A program made the translations under genes and the position numbers. This document shows, piece after piece, positions 7,844 through 16,669 of a DNA stretch of 64,000 nucleotides. Numbering within the stretch: the first letter of the stretch is position 1; each line of letters starts with the position of its first letter. The notes beneath the pieces were generated by a model. The model saw only the letters and a list, made by a program, of their open reading frames with translations. It was not told the DNA's origin and made no database searches. This DNA is from Lachnoclostridium sp. An14 (GTDB lineage Bacteria; Bacillota; Clostridia; Lachnospirales; Lachnospiraceae), in NCBI RefSeq assembly GCF_002160755.1, contig NZ_NFLE01000002.1, positions 1 to 64,000 on the forward strand. Reading direction: 5' to 3'.

Positions 7844-7935
7844 ATAAAAAGAACAACCGCCCACAAAGGGTTGGCCAGTATTGATGATAGAAATTCCACC
7901 CTCGCTACCGCCAAAGTATACAAGGGTGGTTTTTC
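7844..7935 (+). ncRNA. Orphan small RNA candidate, about 90 nt, with its own promoter and terminator
   Basis: A transcript starting near 7844 from the promoter at 7809-7837 would end in the hairpin CCACCCT (7896-7902)/AGGGTGG (7923-7929) followed by five T residues (7930-7934). The CCGCCC...CCACCC...GGGTGGTTTTT pattern resembles the antisense-RNA/terminator part of Firmicutes type I toxin loci encoding small holin-like peptides. No such hydrophobic peptide is visible on either strand here, so it may be a solitary antitoxin RNA or a relic. The likeness is from memory of such loci and is unproven. Confidence 0.45.
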
Positions 7936-7966
7936 TATGCCCGTTTCCGGGACTTAGAAAAGCGGC

Positions 7967-8863
7967 TTACCCCCGCCCTTTCCGCACCAGCTCCTTTTCC
8001 AGCTCCCTGGCGGCGATGCTTAACGGCCTTCCCGTATCCTTCACCAGACAGATCGCCCGCTCCGGAATCTTTTCCTTTAAGGTAATGGGGAACAGCTTTC
8101 CCCGCCGCATATCCTCCGCCGCGAAGTCCTCCGGCAAAAATCCCAGACCCAGATCGTGTTTCACCAGCGGCAGCACCTGATCCGTGGTGGCCGCCTCCAT
8201 ATCCGGCTCCCATAAAATCCCGTTTTCCGCGAAAAAGTGACTGTAAAACTCATAGGTTTTCGTCTCCCGCCCCAGACTCACCAGGGGATAGGCCGTAAGC
8301 TCCTTCAGGCTCAAAGCCCCGCAGGAAAGCTCCTGAAACTGCGGCCCGCCCACCAGGATTTCCCGGAAGGTCTTCAGCCGGATCTCCTCCAGCGGTTTCA
8401 CCACCCCCGTAGGCGTGGTAACCACCGCGAAATCCACCAGCCCCCGCCGCAGGGACGCCACCGCCTGAGGCGTGGAATGACTGGAAATGCGGATGCGGAT
8501 ACCAGGGTATTTCCGGTGAAACCGGCACAGCCGGGAAAGCAGATACCCGTGCAGGGCCGTTTCGCTGGCTCCCACAGACACTACGCCCCGTTGCAGGCTT
8601 TTGTCCCCCGAAAGCTCCGCCTCTCCTGCCTGAAGCTGTTCATGAGCCACCGCCACGTGGGCGTAAAGCTTTTCTCCCTCCGGCGTCAGCTGCACTCCCC
8701 GGTTGGAGCGCACAAACAGGCGGCAGCCCAGCTCGCTCTCCAGATTGTTCATGGATCTGGTGATGTTGGGCTGGCTGTTCAACAGGATTCTGGCCGCCTG
8801 GGTAAAGCTCTGATACTTTGCCACATAATAAAAAATGCGGTAATAGTCATAAGTGATCGCCAT
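7967..8863 (-). CDS. LysR family transcriptional regulator
   Basis: A 298-residue regulator. The N-terminal winged helix (residues about 4-62, YYRIFYYVAKYQSFTQAARILLNSQPNITRSMNNLE) is a clear LysR HTH. The C-terminal part (about 90-295) is a periplasmic-binding-like effector domain. The ATG at 8863 is preferred over 8908 because GAGGGGG lies just upstream and the protein then starts six residues before the HTH as is usual. It is divergent from pckA; the palindrome ATACTAATATAGTAT at 8880-8894 just upstream is a good candidate for its binding site. It may control itself and pckA, judged only from position. Confidence 0.88.
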   Translation of the reverse strand: MAITYDYYRIFYYVAKYQSFTQAARILLNSQPNITRSMNNLESELGCRLFVRSNRGVQLTPEGEKLYAHVAVAHEQLQAGEAELSGDKSLQRGVVSVGASETALHGYLLSRLCRFHRKYPGIRIRISSHSTPQAVASLRRGLVDFAVVTTPTGVVKPLEEIRLKTFREILVGGPQFQELSCGALSLKELTAYPLVSLGRETKTYEFYSHFFAENGILWEPDMEAATTDQVLPLVKHDLGLGFLPEDFAAEDMRRGKLFPITLKEKIPERAICLVKDTGRPLSIAARELEKELVRKGRG

Positions 8864-8879
8864 AATTTCCCCCTCTGTC

Positions 8880-8945
8880 ATACTAATATAGTATGGTAAA
8901 AATCTCAAATATACATTTTACTTCTTGTTTAAAAAGAAGTATAAT
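8880..8945. promoter_or_regulatory. lysR-pckA divergent control region with palindrome
   Basis: The 15-base near-perfect palindrome ATACTAATATAGTAT (8880-8894) fits the T-N11-A form of LysR sites. A rightward promoter for pckA is seen as TTTACT (8917-8922), 17 bases, TATAAT (8940-8945). The palindrome lies about 25 bases upstream of the -35 box, a position suited to activation. Confidence 0.6.
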
Positions 8946-9003
8946 ATAAAATGACGGGAAAGGCAATTCAGCCTTGCCAAAAAATTAACAGGAGGACAAG
9001 AAC

Positions 9004-10593
9004 ATGGAAACCTATGGATTAGAAAAACTTGGCATCACCAATACCGGAACTGTATACCGCAATCTTGACGTTGCTCGTCTGGTAGAGGAATCTTTAAAAC
9101 GCGGCGAGGGCATCCTGATGAACACAGGCGCGCTTGCTGTAACGACCGGGAAATATACAGGCCGTTCTCCTAAAGATAAATTCATCGTTGACACCGCAGA
9201 CATTCACGATCAGATCGCGTGGGGCAGCGTAAATGTTGCCATCTCTGAGGACAAGTATCAGAACATCAAGAACAAAATGTTCGCATACCTGCAGCAGAAG
9301 GATCTGTTCGTATTCGACGGCTTTGCCGGAGCGGATGAGAAATATACCAGAAAATTCCGCATCATCAATGAGCTGGCTTGCCAGAACCTTTTCATTCATC
9401 AGCTTTTAATCCGTCCCACCGCAGAGCAGCTGGAAACCTACGGTGACGCCGATTTCACATTAGTTGTAGCTCCCGGATTCCACTGCGTTCCTGAGTTAGA
9501 CGGAACCAATTCCGAGGCTGCCATCATTGTAAACTTCTCTGAGAGACTCGTTCTGATCGCCGGCTCCAGATACTCCGGTGAGATCAAGAAGTCCGTATTC
9601 TCCATTATGAACTACTTAATGCCGGTGGAGGAGAACGTGCTGCCCATGCACTGCTCCGCCAACATGGATCCGGAGACCCAGGAGACCGCTGTATTCTTCG
9701 GACTTTCCGGAACGGGAAAGACCACTCTGTCCGCTGACCCGGCCCGCAAGCTGATCGGCGACGATGAGCACGGCTGGTCTGAGGACGGCGTGTTCAACTT
9801 CGAGGGCGGCTGCTACGCCAAGTGCATCAACTTAAACCCGGAGAACGAGCCGGACATCTACAACGCCATCCGTTTCGGCAGCCAGGTGGAGAACGTGGTC
9901 ATTGATCCGGAGACGAGAATCCCGGACTACGACGACGGTTCCCTCACGGAGAACACCCGCGTGGGCTACCCCGTAGACTATATCAACAACGCGCAGATCC
10001 CCGGCAAGGGAGGCATTCCGAAGGTTGTGATCTTCCTGACCGCCGACGCGTTCGGCGTACTGCCGCCCATCGCCAGACTGGACGAGAACGCGGCTATGTA
10101 CCACTTCGTAACCGGTTTCACCTCCAAGCTGGCCGGAACGGAGCGCGGCATCCAGGAGCCGCAGCCCACCTTCTCCACTTTGTTTGGAGAGCCCTTCATG
10201 CCGCTGGATCCGTCCGTATACGCTAAGATGCTGGGCGAGAAGATCGAGAAATACGGCACCAAGGTTTACCTGGTAAATACGGGATGGTCCGGCGGCCCCT
10301 ACGGAGTCGGCAGCCGTATGAAACTGTCCTACACCAGAGCCATGATCACCGCGGCCTTAAACGGCAGCTTTGACAGCGTAGAGTACCGGCACGACGAGAT
10401 CTTCAACGTGGACGTTCCCCAGAGCTGTCCTGGCGTACCCTCCGAGATCATGAATCCGAGAGACACTTGGGCCGACAAGGACGCTTACGACGTTTCCGCC
10501 AAGAAACTGGCCAAGATGTTCTCCGACAACTTCGCCAAGAAGTACCCGAATATGCCCAAGGAAATCGCCGAGGCCGGCCCGAAGGCAGAGTAA
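9004..10593 (+). CDS. pckA: Phosphoenolpyruvate carboxykinase (ATP)
   Basis: A 529-residue enzyme of normal length for the ATP-dependent family, catalysing oxaloacetate + ATP to PEP + CO2 + ADP. In anaerobes it often runs towards oxaloacetate and ATP formation. Visible motifs are the P-loop GLSGTGKTTLSADP (about 237-250), the following DDEHGW metal-binding stretch, RYSGEIKKSVFS, and the GFTSKLAGTERG loop near 371-382. AGGAGGA precedes the ATG. A strong terminator follows at 10642-10673, so it is a single-gene unit, possibly under the divergent LysR protein. Confidence 0.97.
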   Translation: METYGLEKLGITNTGTVYRNLDVARLVEESLKRGEGILMNTGALAVTTGKYTGRSPKDKFIVDTADIHDQIAWGSVNVAISEDKYQNIKNKMFAYLQQKDLFVFDGFAGADEKYTRKFRIINELACQNLFIHQLLIRPTAEQLETYGDADFTLVVAPGFHCVPELDGTNSEAAIIVNFSERLVLIAGSRYSGEIKKSVFSIMNYLMPVEENVLPMHCSANMDPETQETAVFFGLSGTGKTTLSADPARKLIGDDEHGWSEDGVFNFEGGCYAKCINLNPENEPDIYNAIRFGSQVENVVIDPETRIPDYDDGSLTENTRVGYPVDYINNAQIPGKGGIPKVVIFLTADAFGVLPPIARLDENAAMYHFVTGFTSKLAGTERGIQEPQPTFSTLFGEPFMPLDPSVYAKMLGEKIEKYGTKVYLVNTGWSGGPYGVGSRMKLSYTRAMITAALNGSFDSVEYRHDEIFNVDVPQSCPGVPSEIMNPRDTWADKDAYDVSAKKLAKMFSDNFAKKYPNMPKEIAEAGPKAE

Positions 10594-10641
10594 TAACCAA
10601 GAACCCGCAGCCCGTCAAAACGGGATGGGGGATAAGAAAGC

Positions 10642-10673
10642 GGCGGCAGGGATAACACCCTGCCGCCATTTTT
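10642..10673 (+). terminator. Terminator after pckA
   Basis: GGCGGCAGGG (10642-10651) pairs with CCCTGCCGCC (10658-10667), followed by ATTTTT. Confidence 0.9.
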
Positions 10674-10701
10674 GCGCCGGTTTCCCTGACGCCTTCCTTT
10701 A

Positions 10702-10730
10702 TTGACTTTAACTGGCAATCCGCCTATAAT
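10702..10730 (+). promoter_or_regulatory. Near-consensus sigma-A promoter of the DUF6056-like gene
   Basis: TTGACT (10702-10707), 17 bases, TATAAT (10725-10730). Transcription would start near 10737, leaving a leader of about 158 bases before the start codon at 10895. Confidence 0.85.
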
Positions 10731-10736
10731 GAAAGC

Positions 10737-10890
10737 CATAAAAAGTGTGCGCAGCCGCGCACACTCGCGCCGGAGCGCGGCTGCGCCAGCAGCCATTTTC
10801 TTTTGCGCGGAGTGCGCCTTCGCCGAAGGCGTTTGTGTCATAGGAGACGCCGTTTTTTATGACACAAATCATACTTTATCTTTCGGAGGA
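10737..10890 (+). promoter_or_regulatory. Highly structured 5' leader
   Basis: The leader contains stacked hairpins: GTGTGCGC (10745-10752)/GCGCACAC (10757-10764); GCGC/GCGC near 10766-10778; GCCTTC/GAAGGC near 10816-10830; and an 11-base stem TTTGTGTCATA (10832-10842)/TATGACACAAA (10858-10868) whose loop ends in six T residues. The last part belongs to the dispersed hairpin repeat family described at 59626, 38869 and 60761. It could be an attenuator, or simply repeat elements inserted in the leader. Confidence 0.5.
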
Positions 10891-10894
10891 CCAA

Positions 10895-12406
10895 ATGGAA
10901 CGTACCACGAAAGGCCGCTGCGCGGCCGTACTTTTGCTGATTTTTCTGTTGTCTATCATACCGCTCTGTCTGATCGCGCCCTACAGCGCCCCGTCTGCCG
11001 ACGATTTCTTTTATCTGCGCCAGACCCTTCCCGTCTGGGAAGAAACCGGCTCCGTGGCGGCCGTTTTGCAGGCCGCTTTTGAGCAGACGGTACAGCGCTT
11101 TTTTGAGTGGCAGGGGAATTTTTCCTTCATTTTCCTGACCTTTCTGCAGCCGGCCAGTTTCGGGGAATCCTATTACGGTCTGACCGCAGTTTTCACTCTG
11201 GCGGCTCTCATTCTGGGGGAATGGTACTTTTTAAAGGTTCTGCTCAAAGACTGCATGAACGCCTCTGAGAACACCCGCCGGATTGTATCGTTTCTGTTGT
11301 TATTTCTGACCGTTCAGTATATGTATGAGCCGGTTGAGGGGCTGTACTGGCATCCGGGAGCCATTTCCTACACCTTTTTCTATGGCCTGGGGCTGTGGAT
11401 GAACGGCCTGACGCTGCGGATGATGACGCGGGCCGCAGGCCGCGGCTGTCTGCGGTGTTTTATCCCCGCCCTGATTCTGGCCCCCATTGTAGGCGGCAGC
11501 AATTACTCCACCGCCCTGGTCTCGGCCATGCTCTTATTTTTGCTGACGGCGCACGCCTTCTGGCGCGAGCCGCGGTTTCGGTTTCAGGCGGTGCTGGGGC
11601 TGATCGTCCTGGCCGTTCTCACCGCCGCCCTGCTCGTAAGCATCGCGTCTCCGGGAAACGGCCTGCGCCAGCAACAGGTGGGGGATTCCAGTGTGATCAA
11701 GGGACTGATCCTCTCTGTGGTCTACGCCGCTTACAGCATGGCGAACGCCACCACCGTTCCCGTACTTCTGGCATGGCTGTTTCTCGCGCCTTTCGTCTGG
11801 AAACTCGCAAAAGAGAGCAAATGGGAATTTTCCCATCCCTTTTGGGCAATGGTTCTGTTGTTTGGGCTGTACGCCACTCTGGGGATGCCCTGCTTTTACG
11901 CCCTGGGGTTTGCCATCCCGGAGCGAAATATCAACCTCATCTATTTCAGCTATTATCCGGTGACGCTGTGCGCCATGTTTTATCTCATGGGCTGGCTTTC
12001 CCGCCGGTTTGAGGGGTGGCTGCCGGATTTTCATCTGGAATCCCTGTACGAAAGGCGTTTTGGCACCGTCTTCGCAGTCTTCTGCCTGCTGTTTGCACTG
12101 GCCTGCGGCGGACAGATCACGGTGGGAAAGGGAGAGACGGGCGGACTTGCCTTTGAGCGGATGCCCGCGGGCTTAAGCGCTGCCTACTCCTTGGCTACGG
12201 GGGAGGCCCAGGAGTTTCACCGGCAAATGGCGGAGCGGGCAAACATCTGCCGCAGCGCGCCGGGCGAGGACATCGTCCTCCCGAAACTCACCGCCAAACC
12301 GCCGCTGCTGGCCTACACAGACATCACCGAGGATCCGGCAGACTGGACCAATGAGACTATGGCGGAATACTACGGCGTTTCCACCGTCCGGGTGCAGTCA
12401 GACTAA
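10895..12406 (+). CDS. Polytopic membrane protein, DUF6056-like
   Basis: A 503-residue integral membrane protein with about 11-12 hydrophobic spans. The first loop carries APYSAPSADDFFYLRQT, a pattern (SxDDxxY after TM1) seen in DUF6056 proteins, a group related in layout to GT-C glycosyltransferases and polymerases; the Asp-Asp pair on the outer face is the usual catalytic or metal position. The ATG at 10895 has CGGAGG five bases upstream; an upstream ATG at 10859 lies inside a hairpin stem and lacks a site. The gene stands alone with its own promoter and terminator. A role in transferring a sugar to a wall or membrane polymer is plausible but unproven. Confidence 0.65.
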   Translation: MERTTKGRCAAVLLLIFLLSIIPLCLIAPYSAPSADDFFYLRQTLPVWEETGSVAAVLQAAFEQTVQRFFEWQGNFSFIFLTFLQPASFGESYYGLTAVFTLAALILGEWYFLKVLLKDCMNASENTRRIVSFLLLFLTVQYMYEPVEGLYWHPGAISYTFFYGLGLWMNGLTLRMMTRAAGRGCLRCFIPALILAPIVGGSNYSTALVSAMLLFLLTAHAFWREPRFRFQAVLGLIVLAVLTAALLVSIASPGNGLRQQQVGDSSVIKGLILSVVYAAYSMANATTVPVLLAWLFLAPFVWKLAKESKWEFSHPFWAMVLLFGLYATLGMPCFYALGFAIPERNINLIYFSYYPVTLCAMFYLMGWLSRRFEGWLPDFHLESLYERRFGTVFAVFCLLFALACGGQITVGKGETGGLAFERMPAGLSAAYSLATGEAQEFHRQMAERANICRSAPGEDIVLPKLTAKPPLLAYTDITEDPADWTNETMAEYYGVSTVRVQSD

Positions 12407-12480
12407 GATGCAGGCGCGGTGGCGGACACTTCTCCCAAGCCACGGCTGTATCCACGGCTATTTTCTTTTCCACGCAGCGC

Positions 12481-12520
12481 AAAGCGGCGGCAGAACACAA
12501 ATCCTGCCGCCGCTTTCCAT
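12481..12520. terminator. Bidirectional terminator between convergent genes
   Basis: AAAGCGGCGGCAG (12481-12493) pairs with CTGCCGCCGCTTT (12504-12516). It has A residues before and T residues after, so it can serve both the rightward membrane protein gene and the leftward flavoprotein gene. Confidence 0.85.
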
Positions 12521-12557
12521 TTCCCTTTTCACATTCTCAAATAGGATCCGTTTCCCC

Positions 12558-13760
12558 TCACGCCTCCAGGGACGCGCAGATCTCTGTGCACAGTTCCTTT
12601 AAGGCCTGGCGCTGTTCTTCCTTTACGGAGGACTTTATGGTCACGGTCTTCTCAGACACGTTCATGCCCTTTAAGGAGGAAACCATCTCTCTCATGATCT
12701 TTCCCGACTGGGGGGCCCAGGAGCCGTTTTCAATGATGGATACGGTCCGGTTCTGAAGGTTTAAGGCCTTCATGTCCTCCAGCAGGTTTAACATAGTCGG
12801 ATACAGCCCATTATTGTAGGTGGGCGCAGCCAGCACGATGTTGCTGCAGCGGAAGATCTCGGAGATCAGGTAGGACACGTGGGTTCTGGATACGTCGTAC
12901 ACCACCGTGTTCTTCACGCCGGCCTCCGCCAGCATAGCGGCTAATGTCTCCGCGGCCTCCGCCGTGTTGCCGTACATGGAGGCGTAGAAAATGGCCACTG
13001 CCTTTTCTTCCGCCTCGTAGCGGCTCCACTGGTCGTGCTTTTTCAACACCTCTGCGATGTCCGTTCTCCAGATTTGTCCGTGAAGGGGGCAGATGGCGGA
13101 AATCTCCAGGCCGGCGGCCTTCTTTAAAACAGCCTGCACCTGAGGGCCGTATTTTCCTACGATGTTGGAGAAATACCGTCTCATCTCCGCCAGATCGGCG
13201 AAGGGGCAGTCCTGCTCGTCGTTAAACAGGACGTCCAGGGCTCCAAAGCTGCCGAACGCGTCCGCGGAAAACAGCAGCTTTTCCGTCTGATCGTAGGCCA
13301 TCATCACCTCCGGCCAGTGCACCATGGGGGCAAACACAAACTGGAGCTTGTGATAGCCCAGATCCAGCACGTCTCCCTCTTTTACCTCCACCGTGCGGCC
13401 CTCCAGGTCCATCTCGTAAAACTGACGGATAAACTGGAACGTCTTGGCGTTTCCCACCACCTTTGCGCCGGGGTAGAGCCGCATCAGCATCTCGATGTTG
13501 GCGCAGTGATCCGGCTCCATGTGGTTCACTACGATGTAATCCAGCTCTCTCCCGCCCAGGGCACCTCTCACATTGTCCAGAAACTGCAGGGTTACGGCCG
13601 CGTCCGCCGTGTCCATCACTGCCGTTTTTTCATCCAGGATCACGTAGGAGTTATAGGAAACTCCCTTCTCCACCGGAAACAGATTTTCAAACAGGCCGAT
13701 CCGCCGGTCATTGGCGCCGACCCAGATCACGCTGTCTGTCACATTTCTTGTATTCTGCAT
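12558..13760 (-). CDS. fprA: FprA-family A-type flavoprotein (flavo-diiron O2/NO reductase)
   Basis: A 400-residue cytoplasmic enzyme. Residues about 1-250 form a metallo-beta-lactamase-like diiron domain with the HxExDH motif NHMEPDH (about 79-85) and further His ligands (MVHWPE, CPLHGQIW). Residues about 255-395 are a flavodoxin domain (AIFYASMYGNTAEAAETLA binds FMN phosphate). Such proteins reduce oxygen to water or NO to N2O and protect anaerobes. The length is normal and no rubredoxin extension is fused. It has its own promoter at 13843-13871 and a bidirectional terminator downstream. Confidence 0.95.
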   Translation of the reverse strand: MQNTRNVTDSVIWVGANDRRIGLFENLFPVEKGVSYNSYVILDEKTAVMDTADAAVTLQFLDNVRGALGGRELDYIVVNHMEPDHCANIEMLMRLYPGAKVVGNAKTFQFIRQFYEMDLEGRTVEVKEGDVLDLGYHKLQFVFAPMVHWPEVMMAYDQTEKLLFSADAFGSFGALDVLFNDEQDCPFADLAEMRRYFSNIVGKYGPQVQAVLKKAAGLEISAICPLHGQIWRTDIAEVLKKHDQWSRYEAEEKAVAIFYASMYGNTAEAAETLAAMLAEAGVKNTVVYDVSRTHVSYLISEIFRCSNIVLAAPTYNNGLYPTMLNLLEDMKALNLQNRTVSIIENGSWAPQSGKIMREMVSSLKGMNVSEKTVTIKSSVKEEQRQALKELCTEICASLEA

Positions 13761-13842
13761 ATTCTCACCTTCCCGCTCTCGCCTTTTTCTCTGGAATCCA
13801 GCCGAGATTAGCTTTGGCTAATTCCTTTTCTTTCCAGCTAAA

Positions 13843-13871
13843 AATATATCATCACACCGGGGCCTTGTCAA
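13843..13871 (-). promoter_or_regulatory. Sigma-A promoter of fprA
   Basis: On the minus strand TTGACA (13871-13866) is followed after 17 bases by TATATT (13848-13843). Downstream in the leader a perfect inverted repeat ATTAGC/GCTAAT (13807-13822) could be an operator or hairpin controlling oxygen or NO response. Confidence 0.75.
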
Positions 13872-14056
13872 TAGCCCTGACGGCCTGCCGCCCCCTGAAA
13901 AAATTCTGAAAAACCCGGAAAACCCCGCCCTGAAATCCCCGGCCAAAAACCAAGAAAACCCTGCAGAAAACAAAACGGGAAACCGCCAGCCCAGGGAGCC
14001 GGGCCAAACCGCCCCGTCTGCCCGGAAACTTATGGTTTCCCGCCCGCCGGTTCCCT

Positions 14057-16669
14057 CTACTCCTGCCTCAGGGACTCCCGGATTTTCGTGAATACCTCTT
14101 TTAAATCTATGGGCTTGTTGATATGCCCGTTCATGCCGTTTGCCAGGCTCTTTTCCACGTCCTCGGAGAAGGCGTTGGCCGTCATGGCCAGGATGGGGAT
14201 GGTCTGGGCATCCTCGCGCTCCAGGGCGCGGATCGCCCTTGTGGCCTCGTAGCCATTCATCACCGGCATCTGAACGTCCATGAGAATCAGGTCAAAATAC
14301 CCCGGCCTGGACTGGGAGAACCGCTCCAGGGCCTCTTTTCCGTTTCCGGCCGTCTCAATAGCCGCTCCCGTGGCCTCCAAAAGCCCTACGGCGATCTCCA
14401 TATTCAGCTCGTTGTCCTCCACAATCAGGAATCTCCGGCCCCGGAAATCTCCCTCCGGCGTGCCGCTCTCCTCCGGCTCCTTCGCCTGTTTTCCAGAGAT
14501 CTCCGACAGCAGGGATGCCAGAGTGGACTCAAACAGCGGCTTTGTGATAATGGAAAACGCTCCCGCCTTCCGGCTCTCCTCCTGGATTTCCGCCGTGTCG
14601 TGGGCCGTCACCAGCACAGAGGCCGGCTTGCTGCCCATGGCGGAATCCCGGATCCTGCGGATGGTCTCCAAACCGTCGATAAAGGGCATTTTCCAGTCGA
14701 TCAGGCACAGGTCATAGGGTTCCTCCTCCATTTGGGCGCGCTCCACCATCACTGCCGCCTCGTAGCCGTTGTCCGTGCTGTCCGCCCGCACTCCCATTTT
14801 TCCCAAGAGGAGCTTGGCGTGGGCGGCCGCGTCCGGATCGTCGTCAGCCACCAGCACGCGAAAGCCGGTAAAGTCCCGTTTTTCCTTCGTCTCCTGCTCC
14901 ACTTTCCCAAAGGGCAGAACCACGGAGAATGTCGTTCCATTCCCCAGGCTGCTGGAAACGGAGATTCGTCCGCCCATCATTTCCGTAAAGCGCTTGGAGA
15001 TGGACAGGCCCAGGCCGGTTCCGCCGTACACCTGGCTTACGTTGGAATTTTCCTGTTCAAAGGCTCCGAAGATCTTGTCAAAGTTCTCCGGGGCGATGCC
15101 GCAGCCGGTGTCTGCCACCTCAAATTTCAACCAGATCTGATCTCCCTCTTTCTGGAGCCTGGTCACCTGCAGGGTGATCCGCCCGCCTCTGGGGGTGAAT
15201 TTTAAGGCATTTGACAGCAGGTTCATCAGGATCTGATTCACCCGCAAGGAATCGCCGTACAGGCGTTCCGCCACATCTCCCACAAAGCCCACCTCAAACT
15301 CAATTCCCTTATCCCTGGCCTGGCCGTAAATCACCTCGTTCAGGGATTCCATCATCGCCTGGAAATCGAAATTGGTCCGGTTGATCTCCATCCGGCCGCT
15401 CTCGATCTTAGACATATCCAAAACGTCGTTGATCAGATTCAGCAAATGGCCGGAGGCAAGGCTGATCTTCCTCAGGCAGTCGGCTACTTTTTCCCGGTTG
15501 TCCAGGTTCTGTCTGGCCAGCATCACCATTCCGATAATGCCGTTCATGGGGGTGCGGATCTCGTGGGACATCCTGGAGAGGAACTCGCTCTTTGCCATGT
15601 TGGCCTGTTCCGCCTTCAGCATGGCCTCCTCCAGCTTTGTCTGGGTGTTTACCATCTCCGTCTCGTCCGTCAGCACGGAGATAAACTGGTCCCGCTCCTC
15701 CGTCTTGATGCGGTAGGTCTGAAGGGCAAACACCTTCTCCTCCGGGAGGGCCGGGTTGCGGTAGTGGAACATGGCGTTCCAGTAGGTCTCCCCGTTGGTG
15801 GAAAACAGGTTTTTCACCATCTCCCGATCGCTTTCGTCCATATAGTCAAACAGGAACGAAGGGGAAATCTTTCTGGAATCCGGCTCAAAGCCCAGAATCC
15901 GCTCCGCGTTCTCTGAGATAAAATTCCGCTCCGGATGGTCCAGCTCATTGATCATGAAAATATGGTCGATGGTCTTGGAAAGCAGGTCAAACAGGCGGTT
16001 CTGATTCTCCAGGCGGTCTGTCTGCCATTTTAACAGGTATTTATGTATGGCCAACACGATTACCATGGCCGCGAACATCACCACGGAACAGAAAATGGAA
16101 AACATTCCCGTGTCCTTAGCTTCCTCGTAGAAATAGTCAAACCGGTCCCTGGCAGTTTCCATAATCTCCGCCAGAGCCTGGTCCACCGCTCCGTACAGCG
16201 GATCCAGATGCTGGGTAACGTAGTCTGAGATGTCCTCGCCGTCTCTCTCGCCCGCGGCCGCGTATTCCAGAAATTCCCTCTGCTCCTGACGCAGATTCTC
16301 AATCAGCTGCCGCAGCCGCTGGGCCTGCCTCTCATCGCCCAGATAACATTCTTCAATGACCTGTAAATGTGTTTCCGCGTCTTCATAAAACTGGATGGCC
16401 TGCGCCCTCACTTCCTCCACCACCTCCGGCGTGTTGATGTGGCGCAGCTGTTCAAAGCTGATCTGGACGTTGTCCACATCGTTTTGCAGTTTTCCTCCCG
16501 CGTCAATCACCCGGAACGGGTGCTCTCTGATGTCGTCCAGCTTTGTGAGCAGGGATCTCACGCTGAATATCATAAAGACCAGAAACGCCACCAGCAGAAT
16601 GATCAGGGCAGCGCCTGAACCGGAGGCAATTTTTTTGTTCCTGGCTAGCTGTCGTTTTTCTCTTTTCAT
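14057..16669 (-). CDS. Membrane hybrid histidine kinase with two receiver domains
   Basis: The protein is 870 residues. TM1 at about 17-37 and TM2 at about 190-210 flank an all-helical sensor of about 150 residues (Glu/Gln-rich, like 4-helix bundle sensors). A PAS-like region follows (about 225-335), then HisKA with phospho-accepting His369 in SHEIRTPMNG, HATPase_c with N, G1 (DTGCGIAP) and G2 (GTGLGLSI) boxes, a first receiver with Asp658 (LIDWKMP) and a second with Asp798 (LMDVQMPVMNG). No Hpt or output domain is fused, so the phosphoryl group must pass to a partner not seen here. It is preceded by the unusual tandem repeat at 16772-17000. Ligand unknown. Confidence 0.93.
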   Translation of the reverse strand: MKREKRQLARNKKIASGSGAALIILLVAFLVFMIFSVRSLLTKLDDIREHPFRVIDAGGKLQNDVDNVQISFEQLRHINTPEVVEEVRAQAIQFYEDAETHLQVIEECYLGDERQAQRLRQLIENLRQEQREFLEYAAAGERDGEDISDYVTQHLDPLYGAVDQALAEIMETARDRFDYFYEEAKDTGMFSIFCSVVMFAAMVIVLAIHKYLLKWQTDRLENQNRLFDLLSKTIDHIFMINELDHPERNFISENAERILGFEPDSRKISPSFLFDYMDESDREMVKNLFSTNGETYWNAMFHYRNPALPEEKVFALQTYRIKTEERDQFISVLTDETEMVNTQTKLEEAMLKAEQANMAKSEFLSRMSHEIRTPMNGIIGMVMLARQNLDNREKVADCLRKISLASGHLLNLINDVLDMSKIESGRMEINRTNFDFQAMMESLNEVIYGQARDKGIEFEVGFVGDVAERLYGDSLRVNQILMNLLSNALKFTPRGGRITLQVTRLQKEGDQIWLKFEVADTGCGIAPENFDKIFGAFEQENSNVSQVYGGTGLGLSISKRFTEMMGGRISVSSSLGNGTTFSVVLPFGKVEQETKEKRDFTGFRVLVADDDPDAAAHAKLLLGKMGVRADSTDNGYEAAVMVERAQMEEEPYDLCLIDWKMPFIDGLETIRRIRDSAMGSKPASVLVTAHDTAEIQEESRKAGAFSIITKPLFESTLASLLSEISGKQAKEPEESGTPEGDFRGRRFLIVEDNELNMEIAVGLLEATGAAIETAGNGKEALERFSQSRPGYFDLILMDVQMPVMNGYEATRAIRALEREDAQTIPILAMTANAFSEDVEKSLANGMNGHINKPIDLKEVFTKIRESLRQE

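Larger units (their letters stand above)
7604..7966. other. Intergenic region between surface protein and LysR gene
   Basis: It contains the terminator at 7681-7725 and the small-RNA candidate at 7809-7935. A minus-strand frame (7595-7864) has no ribosome site or recognisable domain and overlaps these signals, so it is not called. Nothing else is evident. Confidence 0.6.

Noticed and set aside
14123-15205. 360-codon rightward open frame
   Set aside because: Antisense shadow of the hybrid kinase.
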